A DNA stretch of 64,000 bases, taken from contig JAAZXB010000004.1 in NCBI GenBank assembly GCA_014240375.1, positions 1 to 64,000 of the forward strand, written 5' to 3'. The stretch is from Planctomycetota bacterium. Lineage in GTDB: Bacteria; Planctomycetota; UBA8108; UBA1146. The translations under genes and the position numbers were made by a program. Below are positions 17,984 to 25,911 of the stretch, one piece after another. The notes below the pieces were generated by a model that saw only the letters and a program-made list of their open reading frames with translations, did not search any database and was not told the DNA's origin. Positions within the stretch are counted from its first letter, which is position 1. The number at the start of each line of letters is the position of its first letter.

Positions 17984-19218
17984 CCTGGCGTCCCATCCTT
18001 CGACAGTCCCAAAGCGGCCTTCAGGCTACTTTCGACCTGTTGCATCAACAGATCTTCTCCTCGAACTTTTTCTGCCGGCACCTCGATGGGGTCGCAGACG
18101 TGCAGGGTCACCCGCTGTGGGGGGTAAGGACGCGCGACATCGGTCAGATCCTCCTCGAAGCGCTCGACCGTCTCGAGCAAGCGTTCCACCGGGGAATCCT
18201 CGGAGAGGTATCCGCGCGGATAGAGCGACAACTGCTGCGCCAGAGAGAGGGCTGAAAACTGTTGCCAGCGCCGTTCCCTCTCGCTGTCCTCGATGTCACC
18301 CGAGACCATCCCCTTGAGGATCACCTGGCGCAAGTTCTTGCTTCTCTTGACCACGCCACCGCTCTGCGGCCCGTCGAGCCACTCCTCCTCCAGCGGGTGC
18401 AGCAAGTGATCGATCAGACGATCGACCCGGGCAAAGAGGTCGCCACTCTGGGTGGCTCCGAGGTGCTCGATCTCCTTCAGTCCGAGCAGTGCCACTCCGA
18501 CACGGCGGATCCGCTGCAGCAGGTCCAACTGCTGCTGTGGCGCCCAGGAGAGGCGTTGTTCGATCTGCGAGAGGACCGGCTCCAGCGTCTCTTCGATGTT
18601 CCCCTCGAAATGATATCGAAACGCCAGCGGAAAGATGACCACCTTGCCGCCGTCGCCGGCCGCTCGCTTGCGCGCGGCACCGCGGGCGATGGTCGAGATT
18701 CCCTCCATCAACGGATTGAGGAGATCATTGGTGCGAGAAACCGCTCCTTCAGGAAAGATCACCAGGGGGCGTTCCGCTTTCTCGAGGATCTCCATCGCGC
18801 ACTGCAGAGACGCGCGATCCATTCCCTCGCGGTAGATGCTGAAGGCTCCCATCATGCGGATGACGAATCTCTGTAACTTCCCTTCCATGAAGATGTGCCA
18901 GCTGGCCATGGCGTAGAAGAGAGACCGGGTCGCCTGGCACAGGGGATAGAGAGCCATCGGATCCGCCGGACGAGGATGATTGGGTGTGATCAGAATTCCG
19001 TGTCCGGCATCGATGGCCGCTCGTATTTTTTCGGCACCATGGACCTCGGAATCGACGATCCCGTAGCGCTGGCGCAGCAGTCGAGGAATCAACAGTTTCC
19101 CGAGCAATCTGGGCAACAGGCCACCTCGGTGGGGCGGCACGAACTGGTAGGGCTGATCGACAACGACTTCTTGCATGATCGAGTCCGATCCATGGCAGAT
19201 CACATCGAGAACAGACAA
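17980..19218 (-). CDS. 1-acyl-glycerol-3-phosphate acyltransferase-like protein (PlsC family)
   Basis: The product is about 412 residues from TTG 19218, or 398 from ATG 19176; neither start has a clear ribosome site. The acyltransferase core has block I TPNHPRPADPM (NHxxxxD form), block II around FSIYREGMDRASLQ, and block III VIFPEGAVSRTND. This is the usual lysophospholipid acyltransferase set. A long C-terminal helical extension of about 190 residues is not part of the minimal enzyme. It overlaps the SMS-like gene by four bases. The pair could acylate a lipid and change its head group. The acceptor cannot be decided from sequence. Confidence 0.85.
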   Translation of the reverse strand: MSVLDVICHGSDSIMQEVVVDQPYQFVPPHRGGLLPRLLGKLLIPRLLRQRYGIVDSEVHGAEKIRAAIDAGHGILITPNHPRPADPMALYPLCQATRSLFYAMASWHIFMEGKLQRFVIRMMGAFSIYREGMDRASLQCAMEILEKAERPLVIFPEGAVSRTNDLLNPLMEGISTIARGAARKRAAGDGGKVVIFPLAFRYHFEGNIEETLEPVLSQIEQRLSWAPQQQLDLLQRIRRVGVALLGLKEIEHLGATQSGDLFARVDRLIDHLLHPLEEEWLDGPQSGGVVKRSKNLRQVILKGMVSGDIEDSERERRWQQFSALSLAQQLSLYPRGYLSEDSPVERLLETVERFEEDLTDVARPYPPQRVTLHVCDPIEVPAEKVRGEDLLMQQVESSLKAALGLSKDGTPG

Positions 19219-19478
19219 TTGGAACTGAAAAGGATATACATCGGGGAACTGCTGTGGGACAGCCCCGTCTCATCACCACTGCTGGGGCACCCGCAGGGTT
19301 GAATCTCCGATAAGTAGCAAGCATCGCACCCGTCCGATCGAGATCACGGCCATCGTGCCGAATTGAGCCGTATCCGAGGTCACCATGAGGGGGGTAGCGT
19401 TTTACCGCAACTGCGTCAGCATGGGGTCACTTCACTTCGAAAGAGACCTGGCAGCGACCGATCGATTCTGGAGGACTG

Positions 19479-19814
19479 ATGGACTTCCCTGACATTGCGC
19501 CAGCGCTGGCTTCTTATTTTTACGATGCGTCGATTCCACACTGCGTGGTTGCGTTCATCGTGGTCATCGCAGTGATCCTGCAACTTCGCCACAAGAGGAT
19601 CTGGGTGGCATCTACTCTCGCTGCGCTGATCGGAGGCGCGGCCACAGCACTGGCGGTCGAGGCGGGCAGTGGTGATATGATCGGATTGATTCTGCTGCCG
19701 ATGTCGCTCTTCGGGGCCGTCGTCTCGGCGCTGGTCGCCGGTCTGCTGGCGGGTTTTTACGGCAATCGAAATCGATCCCCGAAGGGGGATCCATCGACAT
19801 CTGTCGATCCTTGA
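19479..19814 (+). CDS. Small hypothetical membrane protein
   Basis: The product has 111 residues. GGAGG at 19470-19474 sits well before the ATG. Three hydrophobic segments are visible (about residues 22-38, 43-60 and 69-92), followed by a short polar tail with NRNRSPKGDPSTSVDP. The glycine/alanine-rich last helix (GAVVSALVAGLLAGFYG) suggests tight helix packing. I do not recognise the family. It is transcribed away from the acyltransferase; the 260 bases between them probably hold both promoters, though no clear -35/-10 pair is visible. Confidence 0.6.
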   Translation: MDFPDIAPALASYFYDASIPHCVVAFIVVIAVILQLRHKRIWVASTLAALIGGAATALAVEAGSGDMIGLILLPMSLFGAVVSALVAGLLAGFYGNRNRSPKGDPSTSVDP

Positions 19815-19872
19815 TCGTTTTGATTCTCACTAGAGGCAAAAATAGTCTGCAGCCCCGCCTCATCCAATGAAC

Positions 19873-20040
19873 TCAGGATTTCTCTGGGACCTTTGTCTTC
19901 CAATAGAACTGGTACGACGGATCGACGAAGACGTCCTGCATATCCTCCGTGTTCCCACCGGTGGCGATTTCAATGCCTGTAAATACGCCGCGGTTCGGAG
20001 CGAATACAGCAGTCTGCCCTAATAGCGTATGTCCGACCTG
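19873..20040 (-). pseudogene. Remnant of a protein-coding gene (C-terminal 55 codons)
   Basis: Downstream of the ankyrin gene, in a different frame, runs an open stretch with natural-looking protein composition. It includes GHTLLGQTAVFAPNRGVFTG, then a middle with IEIATGGNTEDMQDVFVDP, and ends YWKTKVPEKS with TGA at 19873-19875. It opens directly after a TAA and has no start codon or ribosome site. Its first 22 bases overlap the ankyrin 3' end. It looks like the tail of a decayed or frameshifted gene rather than an independent gene. I do not recognise the parent family. Composition alone supports it. Confidence 0.35.
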
Positions 20041-21215
20041 TTATGGAGGTTCCAGTAGGTCCATGTGTCCCACAGTTTAGGATTCAAAGTGGCGTAGTCG
20101 TAGGCTTTCTTGCCTTCCTTGGACACGAGCAGGGCATCGGCTCCCTTGTCGAGAAGAAATTGAACGATGAGTTCCGGGTCGCAGGCCACTCGATTCTGGG
20201 CGATGTACCCGTCGGGAGGACAGAAGTTCGCGGCGAACATCAGTGCAGTCCAGCCGTCGTTGTTGGTGGCATCGATTTCAGCCCCCTTTTCGAGGAGGAA
20301 CTGGGCAATCTCGGGACTCCAGGGGTTGCGAACTGCGAACATCAACGGGGTCGAGCCGTCGTTGTTCCTGGCATCGATCTTTGCGCCCTTTTCGAGAAGG
20401 AACTTGAACTTCTCGATGCTGTCGTCTTGAGCGGCGACCATGAGCGGGGTCGATCCGTCGTTATTCGTAGCATCGATCTTTGCACCGTTGTCGATGAGGA
20501 GTTGGATTTTTTTGCTGGAGGAGTAACGAGCCGCCACCATCAATGCGGTTGAGCCGTCGCTGTTCCTGGACTCGATGTTGGCGCCCTTGTCGATGAGCAA
20601 TTGGACGGTTTCGAGCGGTGGATAGGCGTGTGCGGCCGCCATCAGCGGGGTATTGCCATCGTTGTCCCTGGCCTCGATCTGTGCACCGTTTTCGATGAGG
20701 AAATTGACGATATGGGGTGCGGGACCTCTCCATGCAGCTGCGGCGTGTATCAGCGGGGTATTGCCACCATTATCTCGGGTCTCGATGTCAGCACCCTTGT
20801 CGAGCAGAAACTGGATCTTGTCAGTGGAGTGGGTCCAGCCCATGGCTGTACTTAGCGGAGTCCAACCATTGCTGTTTCGGGCCTCGATATTGGCACCCAG
20901 GTCGAGAATGCGCTGCAGTTCTTCGGGGGTGGTACCAATCAAACTAGCAGCATCCAGAAGCTGGGTATCGGGCTGCTTGTCACTGGCCTCGATGCTCTCA
21001 TCCTGGTGCGGGTCGCTGTCTACTACAGCAACGTCAGCAACTGCAACCGCAGCAACAGCAACGTCAGCAACATCCACTACCGCATCGTCAACGCTGAGTT
21101 CGGTCATCTCTTGACCTGTGTAGAATTGAAAGAAAAGACCCATCAGAATCGCCAGCGTGAACCCCACAACCAAACCGCTCGGATTTGGCCGGGCCAGGAT
21201 CGTGTTTTGAAGCAT
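20019..21215 (-). CDS. Membrane-anchored ankyrin-repeat protein
   Basis: The 398-residue protein has an N-terminal membrane segment (LVVGFTLAILMGLFFQFYTG, residues 15-34). A repetitive linker made of Val, Ala and Asp (VADVAVAAVAVADVAVVD) follows. From about residue 85 onward there are eight ankyrin repeats with the consensus G-A-x-I-(E/D)-A-(R/T)-(D/N)-N-D-G-x-T-(P/A)-L-M. The last repeat carries an insertion around CPPDGYIAQNRVACDPE. The repeats probably bind another protein; the single anchor places them outside the cytoplasm if the N-terminus is inside. It is monocistronic between a small plus-strand gene and tRNA-Ala. Nothing nearby identifies the partner. Confidence 0.82.
   Translation of the reverse strand: MLQNTILARPNPSGLVVGFTLAILMGLFFQFYTGQEMTELSVDDAVVDVADVAVAAVAVADVAVVDSDPHQDESIEASDKQPDTQLLDAASLIGTTPEELQRILDLGANIEARNSNGWTPLSTAMGWTHSTDKIQFLLDKGADIETRDNGGNTPLIHAAAAWRGPAPHIVNFLIENGAQIEARDNDGNTPLMAAAHAYPPLETVQLLIDKGANIESRNSDGSTALMVAARYSSSKKIQLLIDNGAKIDATNNDGSTPLMVAAQDDSIEKFKFLLEKGAKIDARNNDGSTPLMFAVRNPWSPEIAQFLLEKGAEIDATNNDGWTALMFAANFCPPDGYIAQNRVACDPELIVQFLLDKGADALLVSKEGKKAYDYATLNPKLWDTWTYWNLHNRSDIRY
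20224..20940 (-). repeat. DNA-level tandem repeats coding the ankyrin units
   Basis: Units of about 100-115 bases repeat in tandem. Each contains near-identical stretches such as TCGAGCCGTCGTTGTTCCTG and GGCATCGATCTTTGCGCC, as written on the plus strand. Close similarity at DNA level suggests recent unit duplication. Confidence 0.7.
21022..21093 (-). repeat. Low-complexity GCAACGTCAGCAAC tract
   Basis: Short GCAAC, GTCAGCAAC and CGCAGCAAC units alternate for about 70 bases. They encode the Val-Ala-Asp linker between the membrane anchor and the ankyrin domain. Confidence 0.7.
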
Positions 21216-21318
21216 TACCCCAAGTTACCCCTCGTACATCGCGACGAAGGGTCATGTTACTGAATTTTGAGGTGATCATCGAAGGGGAAATCTGCCCCGG
21301 ACAGGCTCCAACGAAGAA

Positions 21319-21346
21319 GCCCCACCCGGTCTAGACCAGGTGGGGC
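21319..21346 (-). terminator. Terminator of tRNA-Ala
   Basis: GCCCCACC(T/C)GGTC pairs with itself across a TAGA centre to give a 12-bp hairpin just after the tRNA 3' end. On the minus strand it is followed by TTCTTCGTT. Confidence 0.7.
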
Positions 21347-21358
21347 ATCGGTTCAAAT

Positions 21359-21434
21359 TGGTGGAGCTGAGGGGGCTCGAACCCCTGACCTCCTGACTGC
21401 CAGTCAGGCGCTCTCCCAGCTGAGCTACAGCCCC
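21359..21434 (-). tRNA. tRNA-Ala (anticodon GGC)
   Basis: The minus strand reads GGGGCTGTAGCTCAGCTGGG at the 5' end and finishes in an encoded CCA, 76 bases in all. The acceptor stem has the G3-U70 wobble pair that identifies alanine tRNAs. The anticodon arm CCTGA-CTGGCAG-TCAGG gives GGC. The T-arm holds GGGGTTCGAGCCCC. Confidence 0.96.
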
Positions 21435-21641
21435 AATATCGATTCTGGTAAAGTCTACCCCGGTACGATCGCTGAGATCTCCAGCAGGCAAAAGCATAGC
21501 CCGACCGATTCTCGGGTCAAGGGAACCGATTGTCGAGACGAGTCCGAGGGCCTAGGATCAGCGCTTCCAGAGGATCTGCAAGGGTCACGAGATAAGGCCC
21601 GGAAAAGGCCCTGAAAAGGCCCCCTAGGATCGAGGATTCGT

Positions 21642-24362
21642 TTGGCCGTCGATCTGCATCAACTGGAACAGCGCTGGAGGGAGATCTGGCAACAGAATCC
21701 TCCCCGATCGCCGGTTCATAGCACCCCCGCAGCGAGTGCACCGGTCGCCGATCCACTTCCCGCTCCTGTCGCTGATCCACTGGCCGAGTCCGCTCCCGCA
21801 GATGAGGAGCCAGCCGCCACTGCTGAGGAATCATCGGGTGATGAGACATCGGGTGAGGAGACATCGGGTGATGAGAAACGGCCAGATGAGGGATCCTTCG
21901 CTGCGGACTTGAACGGTGCGGACTCGACTGGTGAAACGTCCACTGTTGAAGAACCCGTCATCGAAGAGTCTGCCATCGAAGAAACCAGTGGCGAACAGTC
22001 GACCGCTGAGAAGACGAGGGATGGTGCCCAGAGCGCGGACGACTGCCAAAGTGGCGAATCTTCGCCGGACCTGGCGACGACAGCGTCGACAGATGACTTC
22101 CGCCCCTTCTACTGTCTCGACATGTTTCCCTATCCTTCCCTCGATGGTTTCAGCGTCAATCAACTGCGGGGGATCGCCATCAATGATGTGGTGGCGCGCT
22201 ATCAGAAGGCGCGCGGCCGAGATGTTTTCCGTCCGATCGGCTGGGATTCCTTTGGCCTGTCCATCGAAGAGGAAGCCAAAACCTCCGGTCTTCCACCGAA
22301 GCAGGTGGTCGATCGAGGGATCGAGAAGATGCGGGATCAACTGAACTACTTCGGTGCGATGGTGCATTGGGATCATGAACTGAACAGTTCCGATCCCGAC
22401 TGTTATCGCTGGTCGCAGTGGATCTTTCTCAAACTGCACGAGAAGGGGCTGGTGCGTTACGAGAATGGCTGGAAGGTGGCGATCACCGATTATGCGGAGC
22501 CGCTTCATTCGGGCCTCAAGCAGTTGAAGTGGCCCGCTCGCACCAAACTACTCCAGCGCAACTGGATCGGCCGCAGGGAGGGCACCCGTCTGACCCTCAA
22601 GGCCAGTGCAGAACTCCACGATGGCTGGGAAGAGATCGATGTCTTCTCCTGGAGAATCGATGCCCTGGCCGATGCGACCTTTGTCGTACTCAGTCCAGAG
22701 CACCCGCTGCTGGAAGGAATCGTCGATGCGATTCAGCGCGATGATGTTGTCGAGTACATCGAGAAGTGTCGGCAACTCTCTGAACGAGATCGGGTGACAT
22801 CCAGGGGAGCTCCCGATGGCGTGCCAACCGGAGCCTACTGCCTCAACCCCGTGACCCTCGAGAAGATGCCGATCTGGGTCAGTAGTTACGTGCTCCCCGA
22901 GATTCGTTTCGGTGCGATTCTCGGCATCCCCTCGGTCCATCCCGCTCATCTCGAGTTTGCCAACAACTTTGGTCTGCCCCGTACTCGCGGAAGTCAGCAG
23001 AGCGGGCGAAGGCGGAGGCGGTCGGGAAGACGCAGGGGGGGTGACGGGGGAGATTCCGCTCGCTCGATCCAGAGTTCACTGGAATCACGCGACCTGGTCG
23101 AATCGCATGTCGACTGGAAATTGCACGACTGGGCCTTCGAGCGTCAAAGAATCTGGGGCGAACCGATTCCCATCATCGAGTGCGATGAGTGTGGCAAGGT
23201 CCCGGTCCCGGAGGATCAATTGCCGGTGTTGCTGCCAGAGATCGCCCAGGTCGAAAACTCCTCTGAGGGGAGCAGTCCGCTGGCAGCGTACCCGCAGTGG
23301 GTCGCCACGACTTGTCCCGGTTGTGGTGCCGCGGCTCGCCGCTGTACCGATACGATGCCGGACTGGATCGCGTCCTGTTGGACCCATCTTCGATCCCTCG
23401 ATCCGACGCTGGTCGGTCAAATCGCCTCACCCGAGCTGGTTCAGCAGTGGGCTCCGGTGAATCTGTGTGTCGGCGGAATCGAGCACGCCGAGTTGCACCT
23501 GCTCTACGTTCGATTCATCAGTCATTTCCTCAAGGATCTGGGAATCACTCGTCGTGAAGAGCCATTTCGGCGTCTCTTCAGTCAGGGGCGAATTCGATCG
23601 GCGGATGTTTCGGAAAGTGTCGATCCCGCCACAGCCCATCGTGGGCCACGAGTGCTGGCCGCAGATTATCTGGAACGCTACGGCGCCGATGCGATGAGGC
23701 TTCATCTGTTGTTCCTCGGTCCCGCGCAAGATCATGCGGAGTGGAACGAGGAAGGACTGCGCGGTTGTGCGCGTTTCCTCCAACGGACCCATGAGGCGAT
23801 CCTCGCCAGGGTCGGAGAAGGTCGATTCGTCAGCCGCGATGTACTGGTGGCAAAACATCGACTGATTCGGAGAGTGAGCCGGGCGATCCGTACCTTCCGC
23901 CTCAACAAGGCGGTCAGTGCCTTCATGGAATTCGTCAAGTTGCTGCGCAGCGACAAGATCAGCATGGAAGAGGTCGATCGGCAGACCCTCAAGACCTTCG
24001 TGGTACTGCTGGCTCCCTTCGCTCCGCACATGGCTCATGAGTTGTGGGAGGGGCTGGGAGAAACGGATCGTCTGGATGAAGAATCCTGGCCCGAGCACAG
24101 CGAGGAGCTGCTCCAGCCTTCTCAGGTCTCACTGGCGGTTCAGGTCAACGAGAAGATCGTCGATCGAATCACCGTCGATCTCGCTGCTCCCAAGAATCTC
24201 GTCATCGATCAGGCGCTGAAACTGGAGTCGGTGGTGGAAAAAACCGGCGGACGCCCTGCGGACCGGGTGGTGCACGTGGCCGATCGCCTGTTGAAACTGA
24301 TCTACACCTCCGATCCCGGCGAGGGCTCGGCGGAACCGGAAACGGTCCCCTCGACCCCGTAG
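21642..24362 (+). CDS. Leucyl-tRNA synthetase paralogue lacking HIGH, KMSKS and editing residues
   Basis: The 906-residue protein is clearly built on LeuRS: CLDMFPYPS, NDVVARYQKARG, RPIGWDSFGL, LQRNWIGRREG, RQRIWGEPIPIIECDECG, VPVPEDQLPVLLPE, CTDTMPDWIASCW and NLCVGGIEHAELHLLYVRF all match. Yet every catalytic signature is changed. The HIGH region after FPYPS reads LDGFSVNQLRGIAIND (about 167-182). KMSKS is DVSES (655-659). The editing motif TTRPDT is SWRIDA, and the HDxRD site is VHPAH. The zinc-binding WCPxC segment is missing. Residues 19-151 are an acidic, disordered insertion between the first helix and the core, and an Arg-rich loop follows FGLPRTRG. The start is TTG. I infer a non-synthesising tRNA-binding or regulatory protein; a true leuS must be elsewhere. 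Confidence 0.85.
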   Translation: MAVDLHQLEQRWREIWQQNPPRSPVHSTPAASAPVADPLPAPVADPLAESAPADEEPAATAEESSGDETSGEETSGDEKRPDEGSFAADLNGADSTGETSTVEEPVIEESAIEETSGEQSTAEKTRDGAQSADDCQSGESSPDLATTASTDDFRPFYCLDMFPYPSLDGFSVNQLRGIAINDVVARYQKARGRDVFRPIGWDSFGLSIEEEAKTSGLPPKQVVDRGIEKMRDQLNYFGAMVHWDHELNSSDPDCYRWSQWIFLKLHEKGLVRYENGWKVAITDYAEPLHSGLKQLKWPARTKLLQRNWIGRREGTRLTLKASAELHDGWEEIDVFSWRIDALADATFVVLSPEHPLLEGIVDAIQRDDVVEYIEKCRQLSERDRVTSRGAPDGVPTGAYCLNPVTLEKMPIWVSSYVLPEIRFGAILGIPSVHPAHLEFANNFGLPRTRGSQQSGRRRRRSGRRRGGDGGDSARSIQSSLESRDLVESHVDWKLHDWAFERQRIWGEPIPIIECDECGKVPVPEDQLPVLLPEIAQVENSSEGSSPLAAYPQWVATTCPGCGAAARRCTDTMPDWIASCWTHLRSLDPTLVGQIASPELVQQWAPVNLCVGGIEHAELHLLYVRFISHFLKDLGITRREEPFRRLFSQGRIRSADVSESVDPATAHRGPRVLAADYLERYGADAMRLHLLFLGPAQDHAEWNEEGLRGCARFLQRTHEAILARVGEGRFVSRDVLVAKHRLIRRVSRAIRTFRLNKAVSAFMEFVKLLRSDKISMEEVDRQTLKTFVVLLAPFAPHMAHELWEGLGETDRLDEESWPEHSEELLQPSQVSLAVQVNEKIVDRITVDLAAPKNLVIDQALKLESVVEKTGGRPADRVVHVADRLLKLIYTSDPGEGSAEPETVPSTP

Positions 24363-24520
24363 TCGACAGCCACGGCAGCACCCCATTGAGAGCCGATACA
24401 GCACTGGTGGTCTCTGTCCCTTTGCCCGACCTTCCCATCCCATCGTATTCTCATCTGTCGGCCAGCCTGTCCGGTAGGCCACGCAGGGACGAGAAGGTCT
24501 CGTGCTGGAACGGGGTAAAG

Positions 24521-25741
24521 TTGCAGTTACACACTCAATTACGCGGCATTTTGATCATCTGTGTTGCGACTTCCTTCTTCTGGGGGTTATCGGCCGATAG
24601 AAACGGTTCGATCGATCCGGTCGAAGCGATGGGGCATGACGTCTTCCTCGACGCCTCCTTCACCGCAGAGGAGACAACTGAGAAGTTCTCCCCGACAGTT
24701 TCACTCGAGACCGCCGTCTCCGATCCGCTGGATGTGGTGAAATTCGATCGCTGGAGTGTCATCGGCGAGGGAGCCAGCGGTGTTCCTTACACCAGCGCAA
24801 TATTGGCGGAGGAGCGGGGCAGAATCCTCGAGGAGATGAACCATTCCAGCGCAGGATTGAAGCGCTGGGTCGGCACTGAAATCGATCGAACCCGTCAGAC
24901 CATCGAGGACCTGGATTCACGGATCGAGGCGCGTATCGAATCGATGATTCCAGCCCTGGCCACGGTTCCAGCCCCGGTCCCTGTGGCCGCCTCGAGCCAG
25001 CAGCACAAGGTCGATCGGATGATCTATCCGATCGTCCAGTTGAAGGGAAATGGCACCGTCGGTAGCGGTGTCGTGGTCAGCAGTGAACTGGTCGATGAAA
25101 ATCTATGGGCGACCTGGATCGTCACCGCCTACCATGTCGTCGAAGAGGTCCGAGACTTCGCTCTCGATGATGTCGTGGTCGATGAAATTCGCTTCTTCGA
25201 TCCGGAAATCGGTCGTCTCGGCAGTGAGGTGTTTCGTGGGGTGGAGATCGCTTCCCTCAAGGACTCCGATCTTTCCCTGGTGAGAGTCGATCGAACCTCT
25301 CCCTGGCCCTTCGTCGCAGATTCCGCCAGCGAGCCGGTGTGCTTGAAGTTGTCGGTCTTTGACACCGTCTATGCCGTCGGTTGTCCCCTCGGAAACCAAC
25401 CGCTCCCCACCTTTGGTGAGATCTCCTCCCAGTACAAACCGGTCGGCGATGAGATCTTCTGGATGGTCAGCGCTCCGACTTTCTTCGGAAATTCGGGGGG
25501 CGGGATCTTCCTCTCGGGAAGTGGCCAACTGGTCGGGATCAGTAGCATGATCTACACCTACGGCAAACGCTCTCCTATGGTGGTTCCCCACATGGGGCTG
25601 TTCGTGCCGCTACAGACGGTCCGTTCGTGGCTTCGTCGGGAAGGATTCGCTCATCTGATGGATCCGACTCCGACGGTGACGCCGGTTCCCGCTTCCAGTG
25701 GCTCCGAAAAGGCCCTGAATGGGGTATCCGGGTCGTTTTGA
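24521..25741 (+). CDS. Secreted or anchored trypsin-like serine protease
   Basis: The protease domain (about residues 165-375) has a full chymotrypsin-type triad. His is in WIVTAYHVVEEV, Asp in KDSDLSLVRVD, and Ser in FFGNSGGGIFLS. Upstream is a signal or anchor segment (LRGILIICVATSFFWGLSA) and a helical, probably coiled-coil stretch (EIDRTRQTIEDLDSRIEARI). No PDZ domain follows, unlike DegP. TTG 24521 is taken as the start because GGGG precedes it and it places the signal segment at the N-terminus. The same frame opens earlier, at TTG 24386, without a ribosome site. It lies 158 bases after the LeuRS-like gene on the same strand. Its substrate is unknown. Confidence 0.78.
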   Translation: MQLHTQLRGILIICVATSFFWGLSADRNGSIDPVEAMGHDVFLDASFTAEETTEKFSPTVSLETAVSDPLDVVKFDRWSVIGEGASGVPYTSAILAEERGRILEEMNHSSAGLKRWVGTEIDRTRQTIEDLDSRIEARIESMIPALATVPAPVPVAASSQQHKVDRMIYPIVQLKGNGTVGSGVVVSSELVDENLWATWIVTAYHVVEEVRDFALDDVVVDEIRFFDPEIGRLGSEVFRGVEIASLKDSDLSLVRVDRTSPWPFVADSASEPVCLKLSVFDTVYAVGCPLGNQPLPTFGEISSQYKPVGDEIFWMVSAPTFFGNSGGGIFLSGSGQLVGISSMIYTYGKRSPMVVPHMGLFVPLQTVRSWLRREGFAHLMDPTPTVTPVPASSGSEKALNGVSGSF

Positions 25742-25756
25742 CCCGAGCGTCGATCG

Positions 25757-25807
25757 AGAGTATCCTGAACGGCTCGATTCCGAATACCGTGGATTACGGG
25801 ATACTCT
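25757..25807 (+). terminator. Inverted repeat after the protease gene
   Basis: AGAGTATCC at 25757-25765 and GGATACTCT at 25799-25807 are perfectly complementary with a 33-base loop. No T-run follows, so the terminator call is tentative; it could also be an operator for the next gene. Confidence 0.3.
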
Positions 25808-25911
25808 GAATCGAACACTCCCTGTTGGCCTCAATGCGGCCACTGCAGGATAGAAAAAGGACTCGAGGTCGAGCAGTACTACTGTCCGACAGCCTGGAAG
25901 GACCACTGTTG

